Shown: positions 27,466 through 37,952, counted from the stretch's first letter. The stretch: DNA of 64,000 bases from Sporomusa silvacetica DSM 10669 (GCF_002257705.1 NZ_LSLK01000054.1:6625-70624); one strand, 5' to 3'. Translations and numbers: made by a program. Notes: a model not told the origin generated them from the sequence alone.

Positions 27466-28599
27466 TTACACCCTCATTACGCTTTCATACTGAGTTATGT
27501 AAAATTGCTCAAGCCATTTTGCATTAGCTTTAATATCGTAACCTTTACTTATAATCCTCTCTCTAGTATCTGCTCTAGAATATCTGGCGTTGTCCACAAT
27601 GATGCCAGCCCACTCCTTAGCTGATTTTGCTAAAGGAATTGTATAATATAATTCATCTATTAGTTTTGCATCATTCGGTACAGTATCTGATACAAAGCAT
27701 TTTAATCCTGCTGCTTGTGCCTCAACAAGAACAAACGGTAGCCCCTCATAAAGTGATGGTAATAAAAATACATCCAATGCGTTTTCTATTCTGCCGATAT
27801 CCTTTCGAACTCCTAAAAAAAGCACTTTGTTCGCCAGACCTAAATTACTAACCTTTGCTGTAATTTTAGCTTTTAATTCTCCGTCGCCAACTAAAACCAA
27901 CTTCGCATTGTTTTTCAACTTCACGATCTCATGAAATATCTCAATTAAGAAATCGTGGTTTTTTGCCTCACCAAATTTGGCTATATTACCCACAACGAAA
28001 TTGTCATTTACTTGGAGCTCGTTACGAATATCATTCCGTATTGCTGCATTATACTTGAATAAAGCGGTATCTATTGCATTAGGCATAATCATGACACTGT
28101 CTTTATTGTGCTTTCCAAAAAGCCAAATACCCGCCTTCTTACCACAGGCAAACCTGTGGGTACAACACGTATTTAAAAATGGCTTTGCCAGTATTTTTAT
28201 CATGGCCTTCCAATTCTTATCGTAATTTGTACCATGACTGTGGGCAATTCGCACCGGTACACCCGCAGCCTTCGCTGCCATGAGGTAAAAAACGCTCGTT
28301 ATGTCGGAATGAGCGTGAATTACTTTATACTCAGCGTTTTGTTTAAAAAATTTGTACAGTTCCACTAGAAACAGCTTATGGGTATTTGCATTATAGATCG
28401 GTAACCGATAGACTTTCCCCCCCAAACGCAAAATTTCTTTCCCGTAATAATTGGAATCTTCCTCAGATAGTCTTACCATGAAATCAAACTGTACCTTGCT
28501 GCGGTCAATAAACCTATAGTAATTCATGATTAAAGCCTCCATCCCCCCTAGGGATATAGAACCCACATTTTGCAATATGCGTATCGGATATTTCTTCAC
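27466..28599 (-). CDS. Family 4 glycosyltransferase (EpsF-like)
   Basis: A 377-residue GT-B enzyme. The N-domain begins IRILQNVGSISLGGMEALIM and the C-domain carries LLPSLYEGLPFVLVEAQAAGL, the E-x7-E-type donor site of GT4 enzymes. It overlaps the next gene upstream by 4 bases. Confidence 0.88.
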   Translation of the reverse strand: MKKYPIRILQNVGSISLGGMEALIMNYYRFIDRSKVQFDFMVRLSEEDSNYYGKEILRLGGKVYRLPIYNANTHKLFLVELYKFFKQNAEYKVIHAHSDITSVFYLMAAKAAGVPVRIAHSHGTNYDKNWKAMIKILAKPFLNTCCTHRFACGKKAGIWLFGKHNKDSVMIMPNAIDTALFKYNAAIRNDIRNELQVNDNFVVGNIAKFGEAKNHDFLIEIFHEIVKLKNNAKLVLVGDGELKAKITAKVSNLGLANKVLFLGVRKDIGRIENALDVFLLPSLYEGLPFVLVEAQAAGLKCFVSDTVPNDAKLIDELYYTIPLAKSAKEWAGIIVDNARYSRADTRERIISKGYDIKANAKWLEQFYITQYESVMRV

Positions 28600-29687
28600 A
28601 TTGTAAGCTCCTTTAAGGTCATCTCGACAACTTTATGCTTATCAAAGGAAGCTTCCATATGCCGTCTTGCCAGTTGGCCCATTTTTACTTTAACTTTATA
28701 AGGCAGCTCGATAAATTGTTTGATTTTCAAATACAAATCAATATTGTCTTTGACATTAGCCAGTAATCCCGACTTGCCCTCAATGACTGCTTCCTTACAA
28801 CCATAAATATTACTTGTAATCAAAGGGCGTCCCATGGAGGCACTTTCCAATAATGTATTAGACATTCCTTCATGATAAGATGGCAAAATAATACAGTGTG
28901 CTCTTTTTATATAAGGTTTAACATCCGGCTGAAAACCATAATATTTTATTAATCTTCTATTTTCTAAATCGGCAACAATATCTTTATAATTATCTTCATA
29001 CCAACCAATAAAGCCAAATTCTATGGCATCATATCTTGGCTTTAATCTTTTAATAGCATAAAACAATTCATCTACGCCTTTTTCTTTCATAATCCTGCCA
29101 ATAAATAGGAATCTGACAATACCGTCCGGCGGATATTCGCAAAAGGGAAAATCATAAAGATTAACACCCGCACCAGGCATTACGATGGTTTTCTCTAAAG
29201 GAATAATTTGCGTTTGCGTAAATAGACTACGATTCCCTACATTTTCAAAAAAAACTTTTTTTGCCTTATCCACTGATATTTTGTACAAAAAAACCACCAA
29301 CTTCTTAAGCAAGCTACTTAAGTAAAAAGCTGACCCTAAACCGGTAACATTAACAAAATAATCTTTCTTTTTTATTTTGCATGCAAGAGAACCATAAATA
29401 TTAGGCTTAATCGTATAGGTAATTACTTTGTCCGGGTTAGTTTTTCTTAATAGGTTTAGGTACCGGATCAATAGTGAAAAATCGGAAGAAGGATCTATCC
29501 CTCTACGGTTCATCTCCGTGATAATAACTCTACACCCATATGATTCCAGCAGTTTTATATTTTCCTCATCAGTTGGCGGAATAGAAACGAGTACCGTGTT
29601 GCCTGCCTTAACAAGTTCTTTAATCAATTCACGCCGGAAGATCCTTAACGTGTTATAATGGTTGGCTAAAATCAATATTTTACTCAT
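28596..29687 (-). CDS. Family 4 glycosyltransferase (EpsD/WcaL-like)
   Basis: A 363-residue GT-B enzyme beginning KILILANHYNTLRIFRRELI with GSLACKIKKK and the donor-site segment ILPSYHEGMSNTLLESASMG. Probably adds an early sugar of the repeat unit. Overlaps neighbours on both sides. Confidence 0.88.
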   Translation of the reverse strand: MSKILILANHYNTLRIFRRELIKELVKAGNTVLVSIPPTDEENIKLLESYGCRVIITEMNRRGIDPSSDFSLLIRYLNLLRKTNPDKVITYTIKPNIYGSLACKIKKKDYFVNVTGLGSAFYLSSLLKKLVVFLYKISVDKAKKVFFENVGNRSLFTQTQIIPLEKTIVMPGAGVNLYDFPFCEYPPDGIVRFLFIGRIMKEKGVDELFYAIKRLKPRYDAIEFGFIGWYEDNYKDIVADLENRRLIKYYGFQPDVKPYIKRAHCIILPSYHEGMSNTLLESASMGRPLITSNIYGCKEAVIEGKSGLLANVKDNIDLYLKIKQFIELPYKVKVKMGQLARRHMEASFDKHKVVEMTLKELTM

Positions 29688-30696
29688 TAATAGCTTCCCT
29701 TACTTTATTGACTTTTGTAGAATCCCTGTACTGATACTCGCGTAAATACTTTTGTGCATTGACAATTGTTTTATAGTGATCGTACAAATCCTTAACTGCT
29801 TCCGAAATTATCTTAGCACTCATCCCATAATAAGCTCTTAAATATTTTTGGTCGCCTACGATGGAAGAATATAGGTCATGTAAACCAATTTTCAACAGTC
29901 TCGCCTTTCTATTTGGCAACTCAGCCATGACTTCAGCAACCGCACTGCCAAAACCGCCAATAATGTTATGTTCTTCAACAGTTACAATATAATTAAAGCG
30001 CTCTGTGCATTCTCTAATGATTGTCTCGTCAATGGGTTTGACTGTAGGAAAGGTATAGATGGCAGGTATAATCCCATTTTTCTTCAATATATTACAGGCC
30101 TCTTGCACTTCATCAAAAATAGCGCCTGTAGAAAAAAGCACCACTAACTCCCCATCCTGTATCTTGATCGCTTTACCTATTTGAAAGTCGTTAATTTTGT
30201 TATGTATCCGTCTTTCACCGCCCCGCCCCAACCGTAAATAGCAAGTCCCCGGATACTCATATATTGCGTTGGTGGCGCATTCCGTCTCTATTAAATCACC
30301 GGGAGCCATTACAACTATATTCGGCATTGCGCGCATCATTGCCAAATCCTCTGTCGCATGATGACTCATCCCTAATGCTCCATATACAAAACCGCCGCCA
30401 ACGCAGACAATTTTTACATTCGCGTTATGATAAGCACAGTCATTTCTAATCTGCTCGATACACCGTAATGTCGGAAAATTTCCAATCGAATAAGTAAAAA
30501 TCGTTTTCCCCGTCATCGCCATCCCGGCTGCCATGCTGGTCATTGCCTGTTCTGATATCCCGGCGTTAATAAATTGGTCCGGCAGCTCTTCCCAAAAGCT
30601 TTTCAAAACGCCGAAGCCCAAATCACCGGTTATCAGTACTACATTTTTGTCCTTCCTGGCTATCGCCTTTAACGTAGCTACAAACCGGTCTCTCAT
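29680..30696 (-). CDS. Transketolase-like C-terminal subunit
   Basis: About 338 residues from the ATG at 30696 (MRDRFVATLKAIARKDKNVV), which overlaps the preceding stop as ATGA. It carries the pyrimidine-binding and C-terminal domains of transketolase (GISEQAMTSMAAGMAMTGK; VTVEEHNIIGGFGSAVAEV). With the N-terminal subunit it forms a split transketolase-like enzyme, which in polysaccharide clusters may make an unusual sugar. Confidence 0.88.
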   Translation of the reverse strand: MRDRFVATLKAIARKDKNVVLITGDLGFGVLKSFWEELPDQFINAGISEQAMTSMAAGMAMTGKTIFTYSIGNFPTLRCIEQIRNDCAYHNANVKIVCVGGGFVYGALGMSHHATEDLAMMRAMPNIVVMAPGDLIETECATNAIYEYPGTCYLRLGRGGERRIHNKINDFQIGKAIKIQDGELVVLFSTGAIFDEVQEACNILKKNGIIPAIYTFPTVKPIDETIIRECTERFNYIVTVEEHNIIGGFGSAVAEVMAELPNRKARLLKIGLHDLYSSIVGDQKYLRAYYGMSAKIISEAVKDLYDHYKTIVNAQKYLREYQYRDSTKVNKVREAINE

Positions 30697-31505
30697 GGTC
30701 TTTGTCCCTCCAATTCCCCCACCGCGGCATCGTATTCTTCCCCTTGTGGGGTACGATAATGCCAAAGAATATTATTTTCCATAAAGGAAATTCCTTTGCC
30801 CTTAATGGTATTGGCAATGATAACGGTTGGTTTGTCTTTATTTTGGCAGGCAGTTTCATAAGCATTTTTTAATGCCAAATGATCATGCCCGTCGATATCA
30901 AGCACATGCCATCCAAAAGCTTTCCACTTGTCAGCAAAAGGAGCAAGCGTAATTGTGTTTTCACAAAAGTCCAGGCTTTGCATTTTATTGTGGTCAATTA
31001 CGGCAATCAAATTATCCAGATGATAATGGTGAGCAAATAAAGCAGCTTCCCATACAGCTCCCTCATCGCACTCTCCATCGCCGCAAATAACAAACACCCG
31101 ATAATGCTGTTTATTCTTTTTTGCCGCCATAGCCATACCACAGCCCACCGGTAACCCATGCCCCAGCGAGCCTGTGGAAAATTCCACACCGGGTACACCC
31201 TTGTGAGAAACATGACCGGAAAGTCGGCTTCCATTTGCATAATGTGTCTTTAATTCTTCAACATCGAAAAAACCACATTCCGCAAGCGCGGCATATATGG
31301 CGGCACCGGCATGTCCTTTGCTAAGAATAACGCGGTCACGTTCAACCCATCTCGGATTTTTGGGATTAAAGTTCAGCGTATCTGCATACAATACTGCGAT
31401 AATATCAGTCACAGATAAGACTGAGCCAATATGGGAACCTTTTGAGATGTGAGTCATTTCAATACCATGACGTCTAATTTTCCAGGCAAGTTCCTTACTA
31501 TTCAT
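30693..31505 (-). CDS. Transketolase-like N-terminal (TPP-binding) subunit
   Basis: A 270-residue protein with the thiamine-diphosphate motif GDGECDEGAVWEAALFAHHY and ILSKGHAGAAIYAAL. Partner of the C-terminal subunit at 29680. Two-gene transketolases are known, but their presence inside the exopolysaccharide operon suggests a specialised sugar-building role rather than central metabolism. Confidence 0.88.
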   Translation of the reverse strand: MNSKELAWKIRRHGIEMTHISKGSHIGSVLSVTDIIAVLYADTLNFNPKNPRWVERDRVILSKGHAGAAIYAALAECGFFDVEELKTHYANGSRLSGHVSHKGVPGVEFSTGSLGHGLPVGCGMAMAAKKNKQHYRVFVICGDGECDEGAVWEAALFAHHYHLDNLIAVIDHNKMQSLDFCENTITLAPFADKWKAFGWHVLDIDGHDHLALKNAYETACQNKDKPTVIIANTIKGKGISFMENNILWHYRTPQGEEYDAAVGELEGQRP

Positions 31506-31520
31506 TAAAATTATCTCCTT

Positions 31521-32561
31521 CTATGAAATACCAATACTGGCTTTAAGTAACCTATTTTCAATCTTCAATTTTCGGTATAGCCAGATTATCAGTAATGGTC
31601 CCAATAAGCCTGATAAAAACATCGACGGCATCACGATAAACCAGTAAAGATTTAATATTTTATTAAGACAAATTTCAATGATTGATTGGCAAGGCCAAGA
31701 CAATAAAAAAACAGTATATATTTTGCCATTTAACCAATCAAAAAAAGAATATTTTCCCTGTTGATAGACAATCCCTACACATAAAATTGAATATATCATC
31801 AATAGGGCCACCAAAAGAAACAGCATACTGCGCAGCATTGTCCCGCGCCCTGTGATCATAAAAGCTAAACTCAAAAATAAAACGATTCCCGTAACTAGCG
31901 CCACTATACCTTTCCCTCTTGAAAATATAGCAGTCTGTTTAGCAGTGATATAATCACTTGTTATTAATCCAAGCCAAAAGTAGATACCATAAATACAAAT
32001 ATCTTTTATCCCCAACCACCCAAGATTTATTGGATGAAAATTCAAAAACAGAAATAAGATCGTGAATAGCACCGTAGACCATGCTTTCTGAACAATTTTA
32101 AGCTGCAAATAGCTAAAACAAAACAATCCAAATAAAACGGGTATAAACCAGAAATGTCCCCACACATTTTCATGCGGTACAAAAAAACTTCTAATCAAAT
32201 AGTCGGCATCTAATAAAACCCGGTCTGATATGTACCCTGTCATCAGATATTTCGGTACAAAGGCGAGTAAAGCCAGTACAAAATAAGGAATTAAGAGTTT
32301 CTTCGCTTTTTTTAGAATAAAAACCGTATAAGTCATTCCACGATATAAACCACGGTCATCGCTCAAATATTTCAACAGCGCACCCGAAATATAAAAAAAC
32401 AAAGGCATATGAAAGGAATACACAAACGCTCTAAACGAAAGCATGCTCTCGGGAATTACCGCTTTACCAAGAGGAAAAGAATGTCCAAATATTACAAGCA
32501 CAGTTCCAATCGCATAAGCAAAGGAAATAAAGTTAAGTTGACCTTTTTTACTAGCCGCCAT
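31521..32561 (-). CDS. Acyltransferase-3 family membrane protein
   Basis: A 346-residue protein with about 10 helices, the early GHSFPLGK (His) and FHMPLFFYISG motif of OafA/NolL-like O-acyltransferases. Probably O-acetylates the polysaccharide. Confidence 0.85.
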   Translation of the reverse strand: MAASKKGQLNFISFAYAIGTVLVIFGHSFPLGKAVIPESMLSFRAFVYSFHMPLFFYISGALLKYLSDDRGLYRGMTYTVFILKKAKKLLIPYFVLALLAFVPKYLMTGYISDRVLLDADYLIRSFFVPHENVWGHFWFIPVLFGLFCFSYLQLKIVQKAWSTVLFTILFLFLNFHPINLGWLGIKDICIYGIYFWLGLITSDYITAKQTAIFSRGKGIVALVTGIVLFLSLAFMITGRGTMLRSMLFLLVALLMIYSILCVGIVYQQGKYSFFDWLNGKIYTVFLLSWPCQSIIEICLNKILNLYWFIVMPSMFLSGLLGPLLIIWLYRKLKIENRLLKASIGIS

Positions 32562-33510
32562 GTTTCATTTTCTCATCTCCGGAAACAAATTCCAGTCTTC
32601 GCTTGTAATCATCATTAAGCTGCCATCCCAGTGCGCCAACGTTTGCTAGAAGTTGGGGTACATTTTTCGTGCCTACAAGTACAACAGAGTGTGGAAGATA
32701 ATCTAAGATCCAGCGAATCGCAATAGCTGCAACTGACTTATTGATTTCAGCCGAAATTTTTCTCATTTCAGCAACTATCGCCAAATTTTTTAATAGCCTT
32801 TCACCATGAAAGTTTACATAGTTCTCTCGTGACCGTCTGTCGTCTGCACGAAAAATTGCTTTTTCATCATACTTTCCGGTTAATATGCCTTGTCCAAGGC
32901 TTCCCCAAGTTAATGGCGTTAGCTCAAGTAATTCCGCCAGCTTAAACATGTCGCTTTCGTTCTTCCGGCAGGCAAGACTATATTCATCTTGAAAACTTAC
33001 AAACTTGCCTGACAGGGACGCTAGTTCTGCCATATCCTTCATATGTATATTTGACAAACCGTAATATCGAATACAGCCTTTCTCTTTTAACCTTTCTAAG
33101 CAGTAAATAACTTCATTAATCGGCGTTTTGCCGTCACGATAATGAATTTGATATAAATCAATATAATCTGTTTGTAAACGTCTAAGACTATTTTCTACTG
33201 CTTGCGTAATCCACTTGGGACTGTTATCAAAGAAAGTATGACCATTTTCAACGCGTACACCGAATTTAGTGGCTATAATTGCTTGCTGGCGATTACCGTT
33301 TACTGCTTCCCCCAGTGTTTTCTCTGCCTCGCCAAGGCCATAAACATCAGCAGAATCAAAAAAATTGATTCCTATTTCCAATGCCTTTTTAACAGCAGCA
33401 ACTAGTTCACTTTTTGAAACACGTCCCCAACCATATCCGCCCATCGGGCATCCACCCATACAAAAGCGCGATACGGATAAATCAGAATTCCTTAAAACTA
33501 CCTTTTCCAT
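32551..33510 (-). CDS. Aldo/keto reductase
   Basis: A 319-residue TIM-barrel oxidoreductase: FFDSADVYGLGEAEKTLGEA (catalytic Asp/Tyr), IATKFGV (Lys) and DLYQIHYRD (His), with NADPH-binding GTKNVPQLLANV near the end. In this operon it may reduce a keto-sugar intermediate. Overlaps both neighbours. Confidence 0.88.
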   Translation of the reverse strand: MEKVVLRNSDLSVSRFCMGGCPMGGYGWGRVSKSELVAAVKKALEIGINFFDSADVYGLGEAEKTLGEAVNGNRQQAIIATKFGVRVENGHTFFDNSPKWITQAVENSLRRLQTDYIDLYQIHYRDGKTPINEVIYCLERLKEKGCIRYYGLSNIHMKDMAELASLSGKFVSFQDEYSLACRKNESDMFKLAELLELTPLTWGSLGQGILTGKYDEKAIFRADDRRSRENYVNFHGERLLKNLAIVAEMRKISAEINKSVAAIAIRWILDYLPHSVVLVGTKNVPQLLANVGALGWQLNDDYKRRLEFVSGDEKMKHGG

Positions 33511-34207
33511 TTAATACCTCACAGTGTAAAAAAAGTCGTAATATTTTTTTTATTACCATATAAATTGTTTGAAAGAATAGTTTTATATCGGTCTTAAAAG
33601 ATACTGTTTCAGCGTATTTCATTCTTAACTGATTTTTTCTTTTTAGTACTTGGGTTTCGTATACTTCATCGACATTCCTGACGCCAACTATTTCATCCAG
33701 ATTTATAAATTCGAGAGAGCTATAATCGGTAATACCGGGACGAACTTCTAATAAACTTTTTTCTGCGTTGTTATACCGATTAGTGTATTTCAGCAGTTCC
33801 GGCCTGGGCCCAACAAAACACATTTCACCTCGAATGATATTGATAAGCTGTGCTATCTCATCAAGTTTAGTCTTTCTAAGAAAACTCCCCACTTTCGTTA
33901 TCCGGTTATCATTTAGTGCGGTTGTGCCACCGCCAATTTGCTCAGCATTTTGCACCATAGAACGAAATTTGTAAATTCGAAACGTTTTTCCTTGATAACC
34001 TCCCCGGTCAGCTCTGTAAAATACCGGAAACCCGGATTCAATGACAATTGCTGTAGCGATCAGAAAATAGAGGGGCATTAAGAGCAATAACAAAAAATTT
34101 GCTAAACAAAATCCGATCATGCGTTTAACCTTGCGATTATAGATCCCTCCATAAGCGGCAATATTATTTAGGTTTTCCTTGTCGTGTTGCTCTGCAATTT
34201 TTCCCAA
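33482..34207 (-). CDS. Initiating sugar-1-phosphate transferase (bacterial sugar transferase)
   Basis: A 241-residue polyprenyl-phosphate glycosyl-1-phosphate transferase: one membrane helix, then PVFYRADRGGYQGKTFRIYKFRSM, LRKTKLDEIAQLINII and MCFVGPRPE. It starts repeat-unit assembly on undecaprenyl phosphate. Confidence 0.9.
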   Translation of the reverse strand: MGKIAEQHDKENLNNIAAYGGIYNRKVKRMIGFCLANFLLLLLMPLYFLIATAIVIESGFPVFYRADRGGYQGKTFRIYKFRSMVQNAEQIGGGTTALNDNRITKVGSFLRKTKLDEIAQLINIIRGEMCFVGPRPELLKYTNRYNNAEKSLLEVRPGITDYSSLEFINLDEIVGVRNVDEVYETQVLKRKNQLRMKYAETVSFKTDIKLFFQTIYMVIKKILRLFLHCEVLNGKGSFKEF

Positions 34208-34241
34208 AGTGGGCCTCCCTTATAAAACACTTTCCCTTATC

Positions 34242-35450
34242 TCAACCTTTTGCCAACATTTTTATAACATTTCGTGTTCTTTTATAAACCCACGATAATG
34301 GTGCAATAATATAATAGATAAAGTATAAACGCTCAGATAATGCAACCAGCTCCAAATCACTCTCTGTTGGTAAGAAATACCTAAAAATACAAATAAATTG
34401 GCCGCGCCACCCCGTCTTTAATTTAAATTCATACCTTGTGTATTTAAATAATATAATTGCCTTTGTTTTGAATGTAATCTTACTAGCAAAACCATTATCT
34501 TTTATAAACTGCAGCGCCAAACAGGCTAAATGCTTAGCTTTTGTGTCCATATCTGCCCTATTAGAAATATCTCGAGGCAGAGGTGTTCCCAAAAGCTCCC
34601 GCGCCAAGATAAACGCTTGATTAAGAACAACCATGAACCCCAGTTGATTTGCTAACAAACATAACTTTTCCCAGGAAAAGTCTTGTTTTCTAATCATGAT
34701 GTCGATGTCCAGCAACCACTTTATGCGAAACCATCTATGCACAGCACCATGTAAGATCAAATATAGGAGTAACTCTTCTTTCCCAAGAACATTTATTTCT
34801 CGTCCCAAGATATGCATCGAAACCCCATTTTTTCTTAGCAGATTGAACGGTAATTCCATGCTTTGACAATCCAGGCGCCAGTGAAGCTCGATACATATTT
34901 GCCGCTCAGGATGCCAATATTCTAAATGCTGATTAAAGGCCATCCATTTCTTTAAACGACCGGCAGTTGCATTGGCTAAAGAATGATTCCATTGATAACC
35001 ATACTGTTCCATAATATGCCTGGCCGCAGCAATATCGTCAGCAGATATCAGTATATCTATGTCTCTTGATGTCCTCAGGGTTATATCGCCATATAGCTGC
35101 TGGGCAAGGGGAAAACCTTTTATGACAATCACACTAATTCCCCGCTGCTCCAATGCTTGCAATATTTTACTGAATTCCGTTACCATCTGCAGCGTCTTAA
35201 AATCATTATCCTTTTTTAACTTGTATAAATCTTTCAGTAGTTTATCTGGCACATTAGGATGAGCTAATGCTCTCAAGTGTTGAAATACTAATGGATAAAC
35301 TTTATGCTGCAAAGCAAGCTTGATAAACATACTCCAGTTAATGCCACTGTTAATTAACTTATTAATATCGTTCCGTTTTTTTTCATTACCTGTTGCACTA
35401 CACAATACTAGCAGCTTAAGTTCTGGCGTTAACTCGCTATACGATAGCAA
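34242..35450 (-). CDS. Nucleotidyltransferase family protein
   Basis: A 402-residue member of the uncharacterised nucleotidyltransferase family (NTP_transf_5-like), with IKGFPLAQQLYGDITLRTSRDIDIL (split here by the long loop) giving the DxD-like TSRDIDIL near residue 130. Such genes are common in exopolysaccharide clusters; the substrate is unknown. Confidence 0.75.
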   Translation of the reverse strand: MLSYSELTPELKLLVLCSATGNEKKRNDINKLINSGINWSMFIKLALQHKVYPLVFQHLRALAHPNVPDKLLKDLYKLKKDNDFKTLQMVTEFSKILQALEQRGISVIVIKGFPLAQQLYGDITLRTSRDIDILISADDIAAARHIMEQYGYQWNHSLANATAGRLKKWMAFNQHLEYWHPERQICIELHWRLDCQSMELPFNLLRKNGVSMHILGREINVLGKEELLLYLILHGAVHRWFRIKWLLDIDIMIRKQDFSWEKLCLLANQLGFMVVLNQAFILARELLGTPLPRDISNRADMDTKAKHLACLALQFIKDNGFASKITFKTKAIILFKYTRYEFKLKTGWRGQFICIFRYFLPTESDLELVALSERLYFIYYIIAPLSWVYKRTRNVIKMLAKG

Positions 35451-35478
35451 TTAAACTTCTTCCCCCCTTTCATATTTA

Positions 35479-35718
35479 TCAAAATCTTATATCCTCGTTT
35501 GGTACTAATCCGGAAAGTTCAATTAAATCATGCGCTAAATCGACAATCTTAACCGGTTTCCCCATATCGAGTACAAAATTTTCTCCCCCTTTGGCCATAG
35601 ATCCAGCTTGAAGAACTAGCTGTACTGCTTCAGGAATGGTCATAAAGTATCGCGTCGTTTCAGGATGTGTAACCGTAATTGGCCCACCCATAATTTTCGC
35701 CGCATTAGAACATCCCCC
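35479..35718 (-). pseudogene. C-terminal fragment of a CapD/FlaA1-type sugar dehydratase
   Basis: About 78 codons that match only the end of CapD-like proteins (GGPITVTHPETTRYFMTIPE, ALVL-type helix, KPVKIVDLAHDLIELSG). The Rossmann and catalytic parts, normally about 500 residues, are absent. It directly follows the tyrosine-kinase stop codon in the same frame, which marks a deletion junction. Confidence 0.8.
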
Positions 35719-35724
35719 AACTTA

Positions 35725-36417
35725 TTAATTTGCTACATTCCCAACGTTCCCACAATAATGGAAATAGGCATTCTGCTCTACAAAAGTGTCGGAACGATTT
35801 ATTATTATGCCTAATATGTTGCCATCCACCGCCTCAAGATGTTCCTTAGCCCTTAGGGCCATCTCCGGTTGCACCTTCTCCACTCCTACGACTAATATAA
35901 TGCCGTCCATCTTTGATCCCAGAATACAAGAGTCAGTAACTGCTAGAACCGGCGGACTATCGATAATTATATAGTCAGCTTGTTCCTTAAGTGAGGATAT
36001 AGCCTCTTTAAATTTATCAGAATCCAACAACTCAGAAGGATTAACCAACAAAGGGCCACTCGTAACCAAGCGAAGATTTGGAATATCGGTATCTTGTACA
36101 ATATCAGCTATTTCGCATTCCCCAGTTAAAAAGTTTGTCAACCCACGACTTGTTTTCTTTTTTTTAAAAATTTTATACTGTACAGGTTTACGTAAATCAC
36201 AATCGACTACAATTACTTTCTTGTTTGTCTGTGCTAATACAACAGCCGTGTTAGCAACCGTAATCGACTTTCCCTCGCCGGCACTGGCACTTGTAAATAA
36301 TATACTCTTCACCATACCGCTTTTTGAGTATATTATTTTTGTCCTTAACGTTCGGAATGCCTCAGCCCAAATAGATTTAGGACTATGATTTACAATCAAC
36401 GCTCTGTTACCCATCAT
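35725..36417 (-). CDS. Bacterial tyrosine kinase (CpsD/CapB-like)
   Basis: A 230-residue BY-kinase: Walker A ASAGEGKSITVANTAVVLAQ, Walker A' VIVVDCDLRKP and Walker B IIIDSPPV. The C-terminal Tyr cluster is short (AYFHYCGN). It controls chain assembly together with the Wzz-type protein encoded upstream; here kinase and chain-length protein are separate, as in Firmicutes. Confidence 0.9.
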   Translation of the reverse strand: MMGNRALIVNHSPKSIWAEAFRTLRTKIIYSKSGMVKSILFTSASAGEGKSITVANTAVVLAQTNKKVIVVDCDLRKPVQYKIFKKKKTSRGLTNFLTGECEIADIVQDTDIPNLRLVTSGPLLVNPSELLDSDKFKEAISSLKEQADYIIIDSPPVLAVTDSCILGSKMDGIILVVGVEKVQPEMALRAKEHLEAVDGNILGIIINRSDTFVEQNAYFHYCGNVGNVAN

Positions 36418-36464
36418 GGTACATCTACCCTCACATTCACTTTTTTACCTACCGTTATTTAGAT

Positions 36465-37910
36465 TTATTCTTTTAGTTTAAAAATTTTTAAAGAGAAGAT
36501 TCTACGGACTCTATGACTAAATGCTTCTTTAGGAAAATTGCTATCTGGTCCAAAATCCGGTATAATTCCTAGAACCGGCAGTCTTAAAAGCTCCTTCGCC
36601 TCCTGATCTGAAAGAATTGGTTGTTTCGTATATTCCAGTAAAAATGCTATTGTTGTTCCCACAAATAGTCCAAGTACCATCCCAGAGAGCAAGATTAGTG
36701 TCTTGGGTGATTTAACCGGTAATTGTGGGGTAATAGCAGCATCCAATACCTTAACATCTCTAGGCTGCATTACCTCAGTAATTCGTGCTTCCTCATAACG
36801 CTTATCCAGCATAATATATATTTCCTGAGATACTTGCACCTGACGCAACAAACGTGTTATCCCTTGTTCTTTGGCCGGCAGAGCCGCCATATCTTTCTCA
36901 CTATTAGCCAAAATATTTTCGATAGCATTTTTTTGTGCGGAAGCAGCAGAGATATCTGCTTCCGCCGTTATTTTTTCCTGCAGCAATGCCTGGTTTATGG
37001 GGTTACCTGACGCAGCTTCCGCGTTAAGAACATGTGCTACCTCCTCATTTAGTTTGGTTCGCGTTTCTGCTATCCCCGCCCGCAACGATAGTACTTTAGG
37101 ATGATTTTCCGCATATTTAGGCAAAACGCTTGCCAATTCTACTTCTAGCTCTGCCAATTTGGCTTTATATTGTTGAATTATTGCGTTATCAGCAACAAGA
37201 ACAGGTTTTTGTCCTGCTAATTGCTGTTCGGCGTTATTAAGTTTTGCCTGAGCAGTTACGAGATTAACGGTATTTTCTGCTACCATTTTGTCAAGTTCAG
37301 CAAGCTTTTCCGTCATAGCTCTTGATTGAACATCTGCACCAGTCATTTTTTGTTCCCGTTTATATTTTTCCAGCAGTCCTTCCGCCTGCTCCAGTTCTTG
37401 CTTGGAATCTCTTAGCCGCTGACCGATAAATTCCCTAACTGCTCCTTGTTCATTGGCCAATAAAGAAATCAGCGAATCGCTAAGTGCGTTAGCAAGCATT
37501 TGTGCATCGAGCGGTGAACTAGACTGAACTGCAATATAGAGAACATCTGCTTCCTTGGCTGGCTTAATTGTAATATTGGGAACAAGTTGTTCATAGCGGG
37601 GTGCACCGGTTTTATCTTTGTAAATTTTGTCGATGGCCGCCTGTACAAGCGTGCGGCTTTTAAGCATCGCAGCATAATTTGCCATAGTTTGTTTAACATT
37701 AAGCTTTGCACTACCAGGCAAACCTGCAACTAAAGGCACATCTTGAGATTGTTTAACCCGTAGACTAGTTACGGCTTCATAGGTGGGGGGAGTAATGAGA
37801 TTAACAATTAAAGCGAAAACCATGCCTATCAGACAAGTAATTATTATTAGGCCATATCTTTTTTTGATTAGCCATTTGCATTTTTTCAACTTGTTGTTTA
37901 TCTGAGCCAT
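36465..37910 (-). CDS. Chain-length determinant / polysaccharide co-polymerase (Wzz/GumC-like)
   Basis: About 481 residues from the ATG at 37910, chosen because GGAGGA lies 8 bases before it. An N-terminal helix near residue 25 and a C-terminal helix near residue 425 flank a long coiled-coil periplasmic domain, with the PxxP-type VKSPKTLILLSGMVLG before helix 2. It regulates chain length with the tyrosine kinase. Confidence 0.9.
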   Translation of the reverse strand: MAQINNKLKKCKWLIKKRYGLIIITCLIGMVFALIVNLITPPTYEAVTSLRVKQSQDVPLVAGLPGSAKLNVKQTMANYAAMLKSRTLVQAAIDKIYKDKTGAPRYEQLVPNITIKPAKEADVLYIAVQSSSPLDAQMLANALSDSLISLLANEQGAVREFIGQRLRDSKQELEQAEGLLEKYKREQKMTGADVQSRAMTEKLAELDKMVAENTVNLVTAQAKLNNAEQQLAGQKPVLVADNAIIQQYKAKLAELEVELASVLPKYAENHPKVLSLRAGIAETRTKLNEEVAHVLNAEAASGNPINQALLQEKITAEADISAASAQKNAIENILANSEKDMAALPAKEQGITRLLRQVQVSQEIYIMLDKRYEEARITEVMQPRDVKVLDAAITPQLPVKSPKTLILLSGMVLGLFVGTTIAFLLEYTKQPILSDQEAKELLRLPVLGIIPDFGPDSNFPKEAFSHRVRRIFSLKIFKLKE

Positions 37911-37952
37911 AGGACATTCCTCCATGTGGTGTTAAACAATCGCGTTTTTAGT

